Shown here piece after piece: positions 35,528 to 44,599 of a stretch of 64,000 bases of DNA. The notes beneath the pieces are model-generated. The model did not search any database. It saw only the letters and a list, made by a program, of their open reading frames with translations, and was not told the DNA's origin. This DNA comes from Pseudomonas fragi. GTDB lineage: Bacteria > Pseudomonadota > Gammaproteobacteria > Pseudomonadales > Pseudomonadaceae. The stretch lies in contig NZ_NQKQ01000010.1 of assembly GCF_002269505.1 (NCBI RefSeq), forward strand, positions 1 through 64,000, written 5' to 3'. The position numbers were made by a program, and so were the translations under genes. Position 1 is the first letter of the stretch. Each line of letters opens with the position of its first letter.

Positions 35528-36186
35528 TCCGGCCTGTCTTGGGTGTGGCAGTGTTGTTTTGCAGCGCGCATGCGCTGGCTGCCGACTTTGCCCTGTACCC
35601 GACAGGCCCTGATCAGGACGCCGCCTTTATCCGCTTCGTCAACGCCACCACCGCCCCTGTGGAGGTGATTGGCCAGGCGGGGCAACCGCCACTGCGCCTT
35701 GAAACCGCAGCACCGGCATCATTGTTGTTCCCGGTGGATGCGAGCAGCGCGATCAAGGGTTCGCTGGTCGGCGGCGGGCACACACTGGCACTCGACCTTA
35801 AGGTCGAGCCGGGTGAGTTTGCGACCATTGTGGTGGTGCCGCAAGGTGATGGCGTCGAGCAAGTCGCGGTGCGCGAAAAACCGGATGACTTCAACGGCCT
35901 CAAGGCTTCACTGGCGTTCGTCAATGTTGATAAATCGTGCAGCGATGCCAGCCTGCGGCCCGCCGGGCGTACGGGCGATCTGTTCAAGGCAGTCCCGGTT
36001 GCCAGCCTGCAGCGACGTTCGATCAACCCGGTGAATCTGTCGGTGCAACTGGTGTGCGCCAACGCCAACGTGGGGGCGCCGCTGGATCTGGGCATGCTCA
36101 AGGCGGGCGAGCGCTACAGCGTGTTGCTGGTGCCTTCTGCCAGCGGGCCACGCCTGTTGAGCACCACGGATACTCTGTCCCACTGA
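35524..36186 (+). CDS. wssG: Cellulose acetylation protein WssG (AlgF-like)
   Basis: The 220 residues begin with a signal peptide ending near HALAAD. The mature protein has two AlgF-like beta domains (about 22-120 and 125-215). AlgF is the periplasmic partner required for alginate O-acetylation and WssG is its cellulose counterpart. Its start overlaps the wssF stop by 4 nt. Confidence 0.88.
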   Translation: MIRPVLGVAVLFCSAHALAADFALYPTGPDQDAAFIRFVNATTAPVEVIGQAGQPPLRLETAAPASLLFPVDASSAIKGSLVGGGHTLALDLKVEPGEFATIVVVPQGDGVEQVAVREKPDDFNGLKASLAFVNVDKSCSDASLRPAGRTGDLFKAVPVASLQRRSINPVNLSVQLVCANANVGAPLDLGMLKAGERYSVLLVPSASGPRLLSTTDTLSH

Positions 36187-36204
36187 TCGGATTGCACCGC
36201 TGCC

Positions 36205-37620
36205 ATGGTCTTCGCCTCACTCGAGTTCCTGACGCTGTTCTTGCCGGCCTTCATGCTGGTTTACGCCCTGGGCAAGCCGCAGTGGCGTAACGTCATTCTG
36301 TTGCTCGGCAGCTGGTTGTTCTATGGCTGGCTGAACCCGATGTTCCTCGCGTTGCATGTGGCGCTGACCATCGTGGCCTGGGTGGGCGGGTTGCTGATCG
36401 ATCGCAGCCGCGAGGACGCCAGGGGCCGTGTGCGGCTGTTGATCGCGCTGATCGTGTTCAACACGGCGGTGCTGTGCTGGTACAAGTACGCCAATATCCT
36501 GGCCGCGACCTGGATTGACTGGATCACGTATCCGGGGGCGATGCCGCTGGAGTGGCAGCGGGTGGCGCTGCCCGCGGGGCTGTCGTTTATCGTGCTGCAG
36601 GCAATTTCCTATCTGGTGGATGTGCACCGCCACACCGTGCCGGTGGAGCGCAGCTTTATCAATTACGCCACTTATATTTCGATGTTCGGCCACTCGATTG
36701 CGGGGCCGATCATCCGCTATGACTGGGTGCGTCGCGAGCTCACCAAACGTTATTTCGACTGGCAGAATTTCTCTCTGGGTGCACGCCGTTTCATGATCGG
36801 CATGTGCATGAAAGTGCTGGTGGCAGATACGCTGTCGCCGTTGGTGGATGTGGCCTTTCACCTCGACAATCCCTCTTTTGTCGATGCCTGGATCGGTTGC
36901 CTGGCCTACTCGCTGCAATTGTTTTTCGACTTCGCCGGTTACAGCGCCATGGCCATCGGCCTTGGCTTGATGCTGGGCTTTCATTTCCCGGAAAACTTCA
37001 ACCAGCCGTACCTGGCCAGCAGTATTCAGGATTTTTGGCGGCGTTGGCACATGTCCTTGTCCAGCTGGTTGCGCGACTACCTGTATATCGCCCTGGGCGG
37101 TAACCGCAACGGTGCCTGGAAGACCTATCGCAACCTGTTCCTGACCATGGCCATCGCGGGGCTGTGGCATGGCGGCGACAGCTGGAACTACCTGCTGTGG
37201 GGCGCGGCTCACGGTGTTGCGCTGTGTGTGGACCGGTTGTGGTCGCGCTCCAGCCTGCCGCGCATCCCGTCATGGTTGTCGCACACGTTGACGTTGCTGT
37301 TTGTGTTTATGGCCTGGACCCTGTTCCGCGCGCCGGATTTTGCCGCTGCCATGAATATGTACGCCGGCCAGCTGGGCTTGCACGATGTTGCCCTGGGCGA
37401 CGCGCTGGCCGTGACCCTGCGCTCGGCGCACGGTCTGGCAGCATTGCTGGGTGTGGTGTGCATCATCGCACCGTTGTTCAAAAGCCGTTATGAACAGCGC
37501 TTTGCTGCCCGTGCCTGGTTTGCGCCGATGGCGGCCTTGTGGCCGGTGGCGGGTTTCATGCTTTCGTTTGCGTTGATCGCGAGCCGCGAAGCAGTGCCCT
37601 TCCTGTACTTCCAGTTCTGA
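36205..37620 (+). CDS. wssH: MBOAT acetyltransferase WssH (AlgI-like)
   Basis: A membrane-bound O-acyltransferase of 471 residues with about 11 helices. It moves acetyl groups across the inner membrane to the periplasmic acetylation proteins. The catalytic histidine is His322 in LWHGGDSWNYLLWG, and a second conserved His336 lies in AAHG. The gene starts 18 nt after wssG and overlaps wssI by one base at its stop. Confidence 0.93.
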   Translation: MVFASLEFLTLFLPAFMLVYALGKPQWRNVILLLGSWLFYGWLNPMFLALHVALTIVAWVGGLLIDRSREDARGRVRLLIALIVFNTAVLCWYKYANILAATWIDWITYPGAMPLEWQRVALPAGLSFIVLQAISYLVDVHRHTVPVERSFINYATYISMFGHSIAGPIIRYDWVRRELTKRYFDWQNFSLGARRFMIGMCMKVLVADTLSPLVDVAFHLDNPSFVDAWIGCLAYSLQLFFDFAGYSAMAIGLGLMLGFHFPENFNQPYLASSIQDFWRRWHMSLSSWLRDYLYIALGGNRNGAWKTYRNLFLTMAIAGLWHGGDSWNYLLWGAAHGVALCVDRLWSRSSLPRIPSWLSHTLTLLFVFMAWTLFRAPDFAAAMNMYAGQLGLHDVALGDALAVTLRSAHGLAALLGVVCIIAPLFKSRYEQRFAARAWFAPMAALWPVAGFMLSFALIASREAVPFLYFQF

Positions 37621-38768
37621 TGGTCGCGCCCATGTCCTCATCATCGCCCCAACCGGTTGTACCGTCTGAATTCACCGCCCGTGTCAGCAAATTGGGCGGC
37701 GCGATATTTGCCGGTTTTCTGGCTGTCAGTTTTGCCTCGTCGCTCTGGCTGTTGTTCAGTACCAAGGTGCCAATGCTGGCGCCTGACCTGACCCCCGACG
37801 AAGTGCTGCATGGCGAGGTAACACACAGGCTTGCCAGGCAATTGTCCGCGGCTGCAGTGCCACAAACAGCGGCGGATCTTGAGCGCGCGGCAAGCTGGCT
37901 GGCCCTGCACGATACCGGCGCCCGAGTGCGTCCGGGGTGTGCGGGCTGGCTGTTCTTGACCGATGAAATGCGCATCAACCGTCATGCACAGGTTAATGCT
38001 CAAGCCAAGGCAGCAGCGGTACGCGACATCCAGCAGCAGTTGGCCGGGCGCGGTATCCGCTTGCTGGTGGTCGTGGTCCCGGACAAAAGCCGGATTGCCG
38101 GTGCGCAACTGTGTGATTTACGCCGCCCGGTGCAGTTGCAACATCGCGCCGAAGCCTGGGTTGAGGGGTTGAACAAAGCCGGGGTGAGCGCTGTGGATCT
38201 CGCCCCGGTTCTGCACTCTGTGGGCAGCGATGCCTATCTGCGCACTGATACCCACTGGAGTGAAGCGGGGGCCTCGGCGGCAGCCAAGGCCATCGCCGTG
38301 CAGGTACAGGCAATGGGGATCAGCGCCACGCCGCACAAGGCTTATGAAGCTGCGCTGCAAGACCCGGCGCGGCGCCCGGGAGACCTGGTGCGACTGGCCG
38401 GTCTTGAGTGGCTGCCAGTGGGGTTGCAACCCGCAGCGGAATCGGTGGCGGCCAGCCAGTTCAGTGAAAAAACCGATTCATCCCAAAGCGATGCTGACAA
38501 TCTGGATGATCTGTTTGGCGATGACAACCTGCCCAACGTTGCCCTGATCGGCACATCGTTCTCGCGCAACTCCAACTTTGCCGGGTTTGTGCAACAGGCC
38601 CTTGGCGCACCCATAGGTGACTTTTCCAAGGACGGTGGCGAGTTCTCCGGTGGTGCCAATGGCTATTTCAGCAACCCTGCATTCAAACAGACACCGCCCA
38701 AACTGGTGATCTGGGAAATCCCCGAGCGTGATTTGCAGACGCCTTACAGCGATGTGATCCAGTTGTAG
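37620..38768 (+). CDS. wssI: Periplasmic SGNH acetyltransferase WssI (AlgJ/AlgX-like)
   Basis: A membrane-anchored SGNH-type enzyme of 382 residues that transfers acetyl groups onto cellulose. It has an N-terminal hydrophobic anchor near residues 28-48, the ALGX-type DTHW at 210-213 and the nucleophile Ser313 in GTSFSRN. The ATG 37620 overlaps the wssH stop; ATG 37632 is an alternative. The TAG stop is supplied by the first bases of a REP repeat. No wssJ follows. Confidence 0.9.
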   Translation: MVAPMSSSSPQPVVPSEFTARVSKLGGAIFAGFLAVSFASSLWLLFSTKVPMLAPDLTPDEVLHGEVTHRLARQLSAAAVPQTAADLERAASWLALHDTGARVRPGCAGWLFLTDEMRINRHAQVNAQAKAAAVRDIQQQLAGRGIRLLVVVVPDKSRIAGAQLCDLRRPVQLQHRAEAWVEGLNKAGVSAVDLAPVLHSVGSDAYLRTDTHWSEAGASAAAKAIAVQVQAMGISATPHKAYEAALQDPARRPGDLVRLAGLEWLPVGLQPAAESVAASQFSEKTDSSQSDADNLDDLFGDDNLPNVALIGTSFSRNSNFAGFVQQALGAPIGDFSKDGGEFSGGANGYFSNPAFKQTPPKLVIWEIPERDLQTPYSDVIQL

Positions 38769-38909
38769 TCGCTGACGAGGCACGAGGCTGCGATCGGCTG
38801 CGAAGCAGTCGTAAACCTGGGCTGCTCGTTCGTTCTGACACACCGCAGTTGCCGGATATGCGACCGCTTCGCGCTCGATCGCAGCCTCGCTGCGCTCCTC
38901 AGCGACTAC
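38765..38909. repeat. REP doublet, GTAGTCGCTGACGAGG family
   Basis: The left REP GTAGTCGCTGACGAGG..AGGCTGCGATCGG begins inside the wssI stop codon. The right arm CGATCGCAGCCTCGC..CAGCGACTAC is its inverted partner, with about 90 nt of divergent loop sequence. Confidence 0.9.
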
Positions 38910-38970
38910 GGGCGATCGGTGATAGTGCTAGTCTGGCAACCAGACACCTGCCCATCACGGTCCCGATCCC

Positions 38971-39801
38971 ATGCCTGCAAGCTCGCCATCACACTGCGCA
39001 ACTCCGAGGTTCTGGCGGGATGCGCAGTTGCCCTTTATCGAGGCGCGCTCCATCGCCGATGGCCGCAAGGTCTGTTATGCCCGGCACTCTCACGAGATCT
39101 TCTCAATCGGTGCGATCACCTCCGGTTGCTGCAATTACCTGCATGAAAAAACCAGCCACAGGATCAGCGCTGGCACGGTGGTGTTGATGAACCCCGGTGA
39201 TGTTCACGCCTGTAATCCGGTCGAGGACCAGCAGTGGTCTTATGTGATGCTGTATGTCGATGCCCAATGGCTGGCGGGCATTCAACAGGGGTTTGATGAG
39301 GATGCTGGCGGGCTGTTCCAGCCGATTGCGGCCACTTACACCCAATCGCACGCACTGTTCAACGGGCTGACCGGGCTGTATGCGCAACTGATCGATCCTG
39401 ATCTTGAAGTGCTGGCCAGGCACGAAGCTGCGATCAAGTTTTTTTCGGCGATGCAGCAGGAGCTGGGTGGTTCGGTCACGTTGCGCAAGCCCGCCAATGC
39501 GCGGGTGGAGCGCGCCGGTGAATATATCGACGAGCACTTTTTGCGCACGATTCGCCTGCAGGATATCTGCGAGGCCGCCAGCCTGTCAGAGGCTTACCTG
39601 ATCCGTGCTTTCGAGCAGCGATACCATATGACGCCCCACGCCTATCTGATCAATCGGCGCATCCAGCATGCCCAGGCGCAGTTGCGCGAGGGTGCGTTGA
39701 TTGCCGATATCGCACAGCAAACCGGCTTTGCCGATCAGGCGCATTTCCAGCGGGTGTTTAAAAAGCACCTCGCGGCCACGCCCGGCCAATACAAGGCTTA
39801 A
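38971..39801 (+). CDS. AraC-family regulator with N-terminal cupin
   Basis: The 276 residues comprise a cupin-like ligand domain (about 1-160, with HSHEIFSIGAI and the GTVVLMNPGDVHACNP turn) and an AraC DNA-binding domain (about 175-275) with two helix-turn-helix motifs. This is the AraC type that senses amino acids or small metabolites. It overlaps the convergent LysE exporter gene by 4 nt and is probably its regulator (inference). Confidence 0.86.
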   Translation: MPASSPSHCATPRFWRDAQLPFIEARSIADGRKVCYARHSHEIFSIGAITSGCCNYLHEKTSHRISAGTVVLMNPGDVHACNPVEDQQWSYVMLYVDAQWLAGIQQGFDEDAGGLFQPIAATYTQSHALFNGLTGLYAQLIDPDLEVLARHEAAIKFFSAMQQELGGSVTLRKPANARVERAGEYIDEHFLRTIRLQDICEAASLSEAYLIRAFEQRYHMTPHAYLINRRIQHAQAQLREGALIADIAQQTGFADQAHFQRVFKKHLAATPGQYKA

Positions 39802-40385
39802 AACCACAGCAAGGACACCGCGCAGCCCGCCAGCATGGCCGCCATACCGCGATTGAACAGGCGGATGCGCCTTGCGCTGTGCAGGTAGCGGCTCAAAAAC
39901 GCGCCGGTGTAGGCCCAGCAGGCCACCGACAGGTAGCAGATCACAAAGTAGATCAGGGCAAATGCCCAGATCAGTGTGGCTTCACCCCCGGAGACAAAAG
40001 CACCCATGCCTGCGACTGCGGCCAGCCAGGCCTTGGGGTTGAGCCATTGCATGGCTGCACCGGTGAGAAACGACGGCTGCCGGGTGTCGCCGCCGAACTC
40101 GATGCGGCCGTTGTCCATCGCCAGTTTCCAGGCCAGATACAGCAAAAAAGCCATACCGGCCCAGCGGATCAGATCGGTGAGAACGGGCCACTGCTTAAGC
40201 ACCTCATGCAGGCCGAAACCGGTAAACAGCAGCAACACTACAAACCCGACGGTAGCTCCCAGCACATGGCGCAGGCTGGGGCCCAGGCCGAACTGCATGC
40301 CCGAACTCAGGGCCACCACATTCACCGGCCCCGGCGAAATGGAGGCTGCCAGGGCAAACGCCGCCATCGAAATCAACAGGCTCAT
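39798..40385 (-). CDS. LysE/RhtB family amino acid exporter
   Basis: The 195 residues have about six hydrophobic segments. The family signature appears as SISPGPVNVVALSSGMQFG at the first helix, with GATVGF and MQWLNPKAWL. These proteins export basic or neutral amino acids. GGAG lies 10 nt before ATG 40385; an upstream ATG at 40406 adds seven unsupported residues. It is flanked by an AraC regulator (convergent) and an Xre-cupin regulator (divergent). Confidence 0.88.
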   Translation of the reverse strand: MSLLISMAAFALAASISPGPVNVVALSSGMQFGLGPSLRHVLGATVGFVVLLLFTGFGLHEVLKQWPVLTDLIRWAGMAFLLYLAWKLAMDNGRIEFGGDTRQPSFLTGAAMQWLNPKAWLAAVAGMGAFVSGGEATLIWAFALIYFVICYLSVACWAYTGAFLSRYLHSARRIRLFNRGMAAMLAGCAVSLLWF

Positions 40386-40506
40386 CGTAATTGTTCTCCA
40401 CTTCAAGGTTGAGCCTTGAGGTTATGGGGCGCGCGCGCAGGCGTATTGAACAAAACTCCCCTGTGTCGGGATGACTTGCGTTGGTGAAATTTAGTCTGTA
40501 TTTTTT

Positions 40507-40534
40507 CATGAAATTAAATGATTTAAATTTCATG
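40507..40534. promoter_or_regulatory. Perfect 9-bp palindrome, probable operator of the Xre-cupin regulator
   Basis: CATGAAATT (40507-40515) is the exact reverse complement of AATTTCATG (40526-40534) with 10 AT-rich bases between. It ends 10 nt before the regulator's start codon and lies between divergent genes. The centre-to-centre spacing of about two turns fits a dimeric HTH regulator. Confidence 0.6.
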
Positions 40535-40544
40535 GCGGCCGGGA

Positions 40545-41102
40545 ATGAACAAGCAAGAAGAGATGGCCGCGTTGGCACTCCTTATCCATGACCTGCGCAA
40601 ACACAAGAAGTACACCCTCAAAGAACTGGCCGACAAGATCGGCCGTTCAGTGGGTTTTTTGTCCCAGGTCGAGCGCGGCCTCTCTCAGCCGACAGTGGCC
40701 GATCTGACCGCGATCAGCGAAACCCTGGGCGTGCCCACCACCTATTTCTACAGCCTGCCCAAGCCCAAGCAGTTGCCCTGGGTGACCCGCCCGGACGAGC
40801 GCCGCACCTTGTACCTGGGCAACGGGATTACCGACATCCTGGTCTCGCCGAAAATCCGTGCGTCCTTCTCCATGCTCGAAAGCCTGCTGGAAGCCGGGGC
40901 CAGCAGCGGTGAGCGACCCATGACCGACAGTTCGGAGCAGGGTGGCTACGTGATCGAGGGCCAGTTGACCCTGTGGCTGGGTGACGACAATGAGCCCGCG
41001 ACCCTCAATGCCGGGGACAGCTTTCAGTTCGACAGCCATACGCGCTGTCGCTACGCCAACCTGACACAGCAGCTCACCCGCGTGCTGTGGGTTTACACCT
41101 GA
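40545..41102 (+). CDS. Xre-family regulator with C-terminal cupin (PuuR-like)
   Basis: The 185 residues have a Cro/C1 helix-turn-helix (about 15-70, YTLKELADKIGRSVGFLSQ) and a cupin domain (about 105-185). This is the architecture of PuuR and related regulators of polyamine or amino acid catabolism. A perfect palindrome stands just before its ATG, suggesting autoregulation. It is cotranscribed with the glutamine-synthetase-like gene 26 nt downstream. Confidence 0.9.
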   Translation: MNKQEEMAALALLIHDLRKHKKYTLKELADKIGRSVGFLSQVERGLSQPTVADLTAISETLGVPTTYFYSLPKPKQLPWVTRPDERRTLYLGNGITDILVSPKIRASFSMLESLLEAGASSGERPMTDSSEQGGYVIEGQLTLWLGDDNEPATLNAGDSFQFDSHTRCRYANLTQQLTRVLWVYT

Positions 41103-41128
41103 CAACAATAAATAAAGGAACCTTGAAG

Positions 41129-42475
41129 ATGGATGCTGCCTGCTCTGATCTGCTGGCCGAAGTACGTGCCTTTCGCCAGCACCACCCTGAGGTGCGTTAT
41201 GTCGATCTGATTTCCCTGGACATCCCCGGGCATTTCTACGGCAAACGCTACCCCATCGACATGCTCGAAAAAGTCGCGGCCGGCAGTGTTCTCAAATTAC
41301 CGCAGAACTGCGTGCTGCTGGGGGTACAGGGCGGGCTGTTCAAGATTGGTGATTACTGCTTCAACGATGGTGACCCGGATGCCGTGCGGCGCCTGGTGCC
41401 CGGCACGCTCAAGCCGGTGACCTGGGAAGGCCAGCCGTTGGGCCAGATGCTGATCACTTCGGACGGCACCGACCAGCCGATTGTTTTCGAGCCCCGCGAA
41501 GTCCTGGCCCAGGTGCTGGCACGCCTGGCGCGCAAAGGCATTCACCCGGTGGTGGCGTTTGAGCTGGAGTTCTACCTGTTCGACCGGCACTTGCGTGATG
41601 GTTTGCCACAGTTCCCCCGTGACCCCTTGAGCGACGATCCTGATGACCAGCCCAATATGCATATCGAGCGCCTGTCGCGCTTCGCGCCGGTGCTGGATGA
41701 AATGGTCGACGCGGCGCAGGCCCAGGGCATCGATGCAACCGTGATTACGGCCGAGCTGGGGCCGGGGCAGTTCGAAATCAATTTCGGTCATCTTGATGAC
41801 GGTTTGCGTGCTGCGGACTGGGCGGCCCTGTTCTGCCGCAGCACTCGTGGCGTGGCGCTCAAGCATGGCTATCGCGCCAGCTTTATGGCCAAGCCCTACC
41901 TGCAACATCCGGGCAGCGGCATGCATGTGCATGTCAGCTTGTACGATGGGGCAGGCAACAACCTGTTGGCGGCTCGCCAGCAGCAACCCTTGCGTCACGC
42001 CATTGCCGGTTGCCTGGAATTACTGCCAGCGTGCATGCCGGTTTTTGCGCCTAACCACAACGCCTTTCGCCGCCTGGGCGGAACGACCAATATCGCCACC
42101 CAGGCCAGCTGGGGGTATGAAGACCGCGACGCGTGCTTGCGCATTCCCGAGTCGGACGCCAACAACCTGCGCGTTGAATATCGCCTGGCGGGGGCCGATG
42201 CCAACCCGTATCTAGTGCTGGCGGCGATTCTGGTTGGCCTTGAACACGGTCTTGATGCGGGCAAAGAACCGATCCTGCCACTGAACGAAGACCGCAACAG
42301 CGGCATTGCCTTCCCTCTGGACATGCTCGAAGCGGTGCGGGCCATGCAGCACCAGCCACAGTTGCGTGAAGGCCTGGGCGCCGAGTTTGTCGATGTGTAC
42401 TGCGAGAACAAGCGCCAGGATCATCTGGCCTTTATGCAGGAAATCAGTGCCCGGGAATATCGCTGGTTTATGTAA
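41129..42475 (+). CDS. Glutamine synthetase family ligase (gamma-glutamylpolyamine synthetase type)
   Basis: The 448 residues are a GS-fold enzyme with the beta-grasp N-domain (about 1-110) and the catalytic barrel. Metal/ATP motifs are visible: the EFYLF glutamate, AELGPGQFEINFG, GSGMHVHVSL and the PNHNAFRR arginines. Relatives attach glutamate to putrescine, ethanolamine or similar amines. AAGGAA lies 8 nt before the ATG. With the PuuR-like regulator upstream and a LysE exporter divergent, an amine-handling operon is likely; the amine is unknown. Confidence 0.86.
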   Translation: MDAACSDLLAEVRAFRQHHPEVRYVDLISLDIPGHFYGKRYPIDMLEKVAAGSVLKLPQNCVLLGVQGGLFKIGDYCFNDGDPDAVRRLVPGTLKPVTWEGQPLGQMLITSDGTDQPIVFEPREVLAQVLARLARKGIHPVVAFELEFYLFDRHLRDGLPQFPRDPLSDDPDDQPNMHIERLSRFAPVLDEMVDAAQAQGIDATVITAELGPGQFEINFGHLDDGLRAADWAALFCRSTRGVALKHGYRASFMAKPYLQHPGSGMHVHVSLYDGAGNNLLAARQQQPLRHAIAGCLELLPACMPVFAPNHNAFRRLGGTTNIATQASWGYEDRDACLRIPESDANNLRVEYRLAGADANPYLVLAAILVGLEHGLDAGKEPILPLNEDRNSGIAFPLDMLEAVRAMQHQPQLREGLGAEFVDVYCENKRQDHLAFMQEISAREYRWFM

Positions 42476-42495
42476 AAAACCATGCAAGGTTTTTT
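42474..42495 (+). terminator. Terminator after the GS-family gene
   Basis: AAAAAACC pairs with GGTTTTTT around a six-base loop, running into the T residues. It directly follows the stop codon. Confidence 0.75.
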
Positions 42496-42584
42496 GATCG
42501 CAACAATGACGATGCCTGACAGAAAGTTTTCAGGTGGGAACTGCTATACCTACTGATCAAATCAGATGTCGGTCAGTCAGGGCG

Positions 42585-43382
42585 ATGAAAAATACAATGT
42601 TCAATAGAGCTGCAACGGCTTTGCCGCTGTTGCTGTTCGTGCAGATGGCACATGCTGATCAGCCTGCGGACTCACAATGGCTAGTGCTGGCCAGCCCCTT
42701 TGTCTGGGCGCCGTCCATGAGCGGGCAGGCCGCGCTTGGCGGGGTCAATACCAAGGTCGATGTGCCGTTTGCGGATGTCTGGGAGAACCTGAGCTCAGTG
42801 TTTATGGGCAATCTGGAATTGACCAACCGCACACTGGGGTTTTATGTCGACGGCGTCCACGCCAAAACCGATCAGTCCGAAAGGGTCTATGGACGCAAGC
42901 TGGGACTGGCGATCACCCAGAGCACCCTGGCCGTGGGCGCGTATTACCGGGCCTATGAATATGAGTTGGGTGGCGAGACAATTTTTGGTGAGCCACGGGC
43001 CTGGCGTATCGAACCCACAGCGGGGGTACGCTGGACCAAGCTGTCCACCAAGCTGCATATCGATTCGCTGGGGTTCAGCACCAAGAAAAAAACCGAGTGG
43101 AGCGACCCCTTCATAGGCCTGCGCATGCACGCAGACCTGACAGACCGCTGGACCCTGTCCGGTGAAACCGACACCGGCGGGCTGGATACCTCCTCGAAGA
43201 AAACCTGGAACGCTCAAGGCTATCTGGGCTATCGCTTGTACCTGGCCGATCACCCCACGATCATCCGCGTCGGCTATCGGGTACTGGCGCAGAACTATCG
43301 AACTACCGACTTTACCGGCAACACGTTCAAGTACGACGTGACCCAGCGCGGCCCGGTACTGGGCCTGTCCATGCGCTTCTGA
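42585..43382 (+). CDS. Outer-membrane beta-barrel protein of unknown function
   Basis: The 265 residues start with a signal peptide ending near MAHADQ. The mature part has alternating strand-like segments (LASPFVWAPSMSG, GFYVDGVHAKTD, AYYRAYEYELGG, GPVLGLSMRF), ending in Phe as outer-membrane barrels do. I chose ATG 42585 because the upstream GTG frame has no signal. It lies 22 nt before the choloylglycine-hydrolase gene, so the two are probably cotranscribed. Confidence 0.78.
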   Translation: MKNTMFNRAATALPLLLFVQMAHADQPADSQWLVLASPFVWAPSMSGQAALGGVNTKVDVPFADVWENLSSVFMGNLELTNRTLGFYVDGVHAKTDQSERVYGRKLGLAITQSTLAVGAYYRAYEYELGGETIFGEPRAWRIEPTAGVRWTKLSTKLHIDSLGFSTKKKTEWSDPFIGLRMHADLTDRWTLSGETDTGGLDTSSKKTWNAQGYLGYRLYLADHPTIIRVGYRVLAQNYRTTDFTGNTFKYDVTQRGPVLGLSMRF

Positions 43383-43404
43383 CAAGCACCGAGGAGACAA
43401 GGCA

Positions 43405-44463
43405 ATGCTACTGCTCAAACACACCCGCACTCTGACGCTGGCACTGGCAGGCTTTATGCTCGCATTGCCGGTTGCCAATGCCTGCACCCGTCTGGTGTAT
43501 CTGGGGGACAACGACCGGGTGATCACCGCGCGATCCATGGACTGGAAAACCGACGTGGCCACCAACCTGTGGATCTTCCCCCAGGGCATGCAACGCACCG
43601 GCGAAGTGGGGCCGGGGTCGCTCAAGTGGACGTCAAAGTACGGCAGTGTGATCGCCAGCGGCTATGATATTTCCACCACCGACGGGGTCAACGAGGCGGG
43701 GTTGTCGGCCAACCTGCTGTGGCTGGTCGAGTCCGAGTACCCACCGGTCAACCAGGGCAAACCGGGGCTGAGCATTGCCGCCTGGGCCCAGTATGTGCTG
43801 GATAATTTCAGCAGCGTGTCTGAAGCGGTGGCTGTGCTCAGGACTGAGCCCTTTACCGTGGTCACGGCCAATGTGCCGGGTGAAAGCCGACTGGCAACCT
43901 TGCACCTGTCGATGTCCGATGCCTCGGGAGACAGCGCCATCATTGAGTTTATTGATGGCAAGCAGGTGATCCACCACGACCGCAGCTATCAGGTGATGAC
44001 CAACTCCCCGGCGTTCGATGCGCAGCTGGCCATGAACGCCTACTGGCAAGCCATCGGCGGGACGGTGATGTTACCCGGCACCAATCGCTCGGCGGACCGT
44101 TTTGCCCGTGCCTCGTTTTACGTCAATGCAGTGCCGAAAAACCAGGATGCACGCTTGTCACTGGCCAGTGTATTCAGCGTAATCCGCAACGTCTCGGTGC
44201 CGTACGGCATTACCACCCCCGGTGAGCCGAACATTTCCTCGACACGCTGGCGCTCGGTGATCGACCACAAGCAGGGGCTGTACTTTTTCGAGTCGGCGAT
44301 CACGCCAAACACCTTTTGGGTGGACTTGAACAAGATCGACTTCTCCAGAGCCACAGGTGCGGTCAAAAAGCTGGACCTGGGCCCGGACCAAAGCACCCTT
44401 TACTCCGGAGAGGTCTCAAGCCGCTTTCAGGTCACACCGGCCTTCAAGTTTGAAGGGGCGTAA
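43405..44463 (+). CDS. Choloylglycine hydrolase family (linear amide C-N hydrolase)
   Basis: An N-terminal-nucleophile hydrolase of 352 residues. A signal peptide ends at PVANA, so cleavage exposes Cys27 as the N-terminal catalytic residue, the classic activation of penicillin V acylases. Downstream SMDW (Asp46-like) and the ISTTDGVNEAGLSANLLWL segment match the family core. Substrates of secreted members include bile salts, penicillin V and acyl-homoserine lactones; the last is plausible in soil pseudomonads but unproved here. Confidence 0.87.
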   Translation: MLLLKHTRTLTLALAGFMLALPVANACTRLVYLGDNDRVITARSMDWKTDVATNLWIFPQGMQRTGEVGPGSLKWTSKYGSVIASGYDISTTDGVNEAGLSANLLWLVESEYPPVNQGKPGLSIAAWAQYVLDNFSSVSEAVAVLRTEPFTVVTANVPGESRLATLHLSMSDASGDSAIIEFIDGKQVIHHDRSYQVMTNSPAFDAQLAMNAYWQAIGGTVMLPGTNRSADRFARASFYVNAVPKNQDARLSLASVFSVIRNVSVPYGITTPGEPNISSTRWRSVIDHKQGLYFFESAITPNTFWVDLNKIDFSRATGAVKKLDLGPDQSTLYSGEVSSRFQVTPAFKFEGA

Positions 44464-44499
44464 AAGCCCCAGCTGCTGTCGACGGTCAAGCAAGCGCCA

Positions 44500-44552
44500 C
44501 GTGGGAGCGAGCCTGCTCGCGAAGGCCGTTCGCGAGCAGGCTCACTCCTACA
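44500..44552. repeat. REP doublet, GTGGGAGCGAGCCTG family
   Basis: GTGGGAGCGAGCCTGCTCGCGA faces TCGCGAGCAGGCTCACTCCTAC with a 9-nt loop; it is mildly imperfect. It lies 37 nt after the choloylglycine-hydrolase stop. Confidence 0.88.
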
Positions 44553-44599
44553 AGTTGCAGTTCCTCTGCAGCTACTGACAGGTTAAAGATTCCGCGCTT

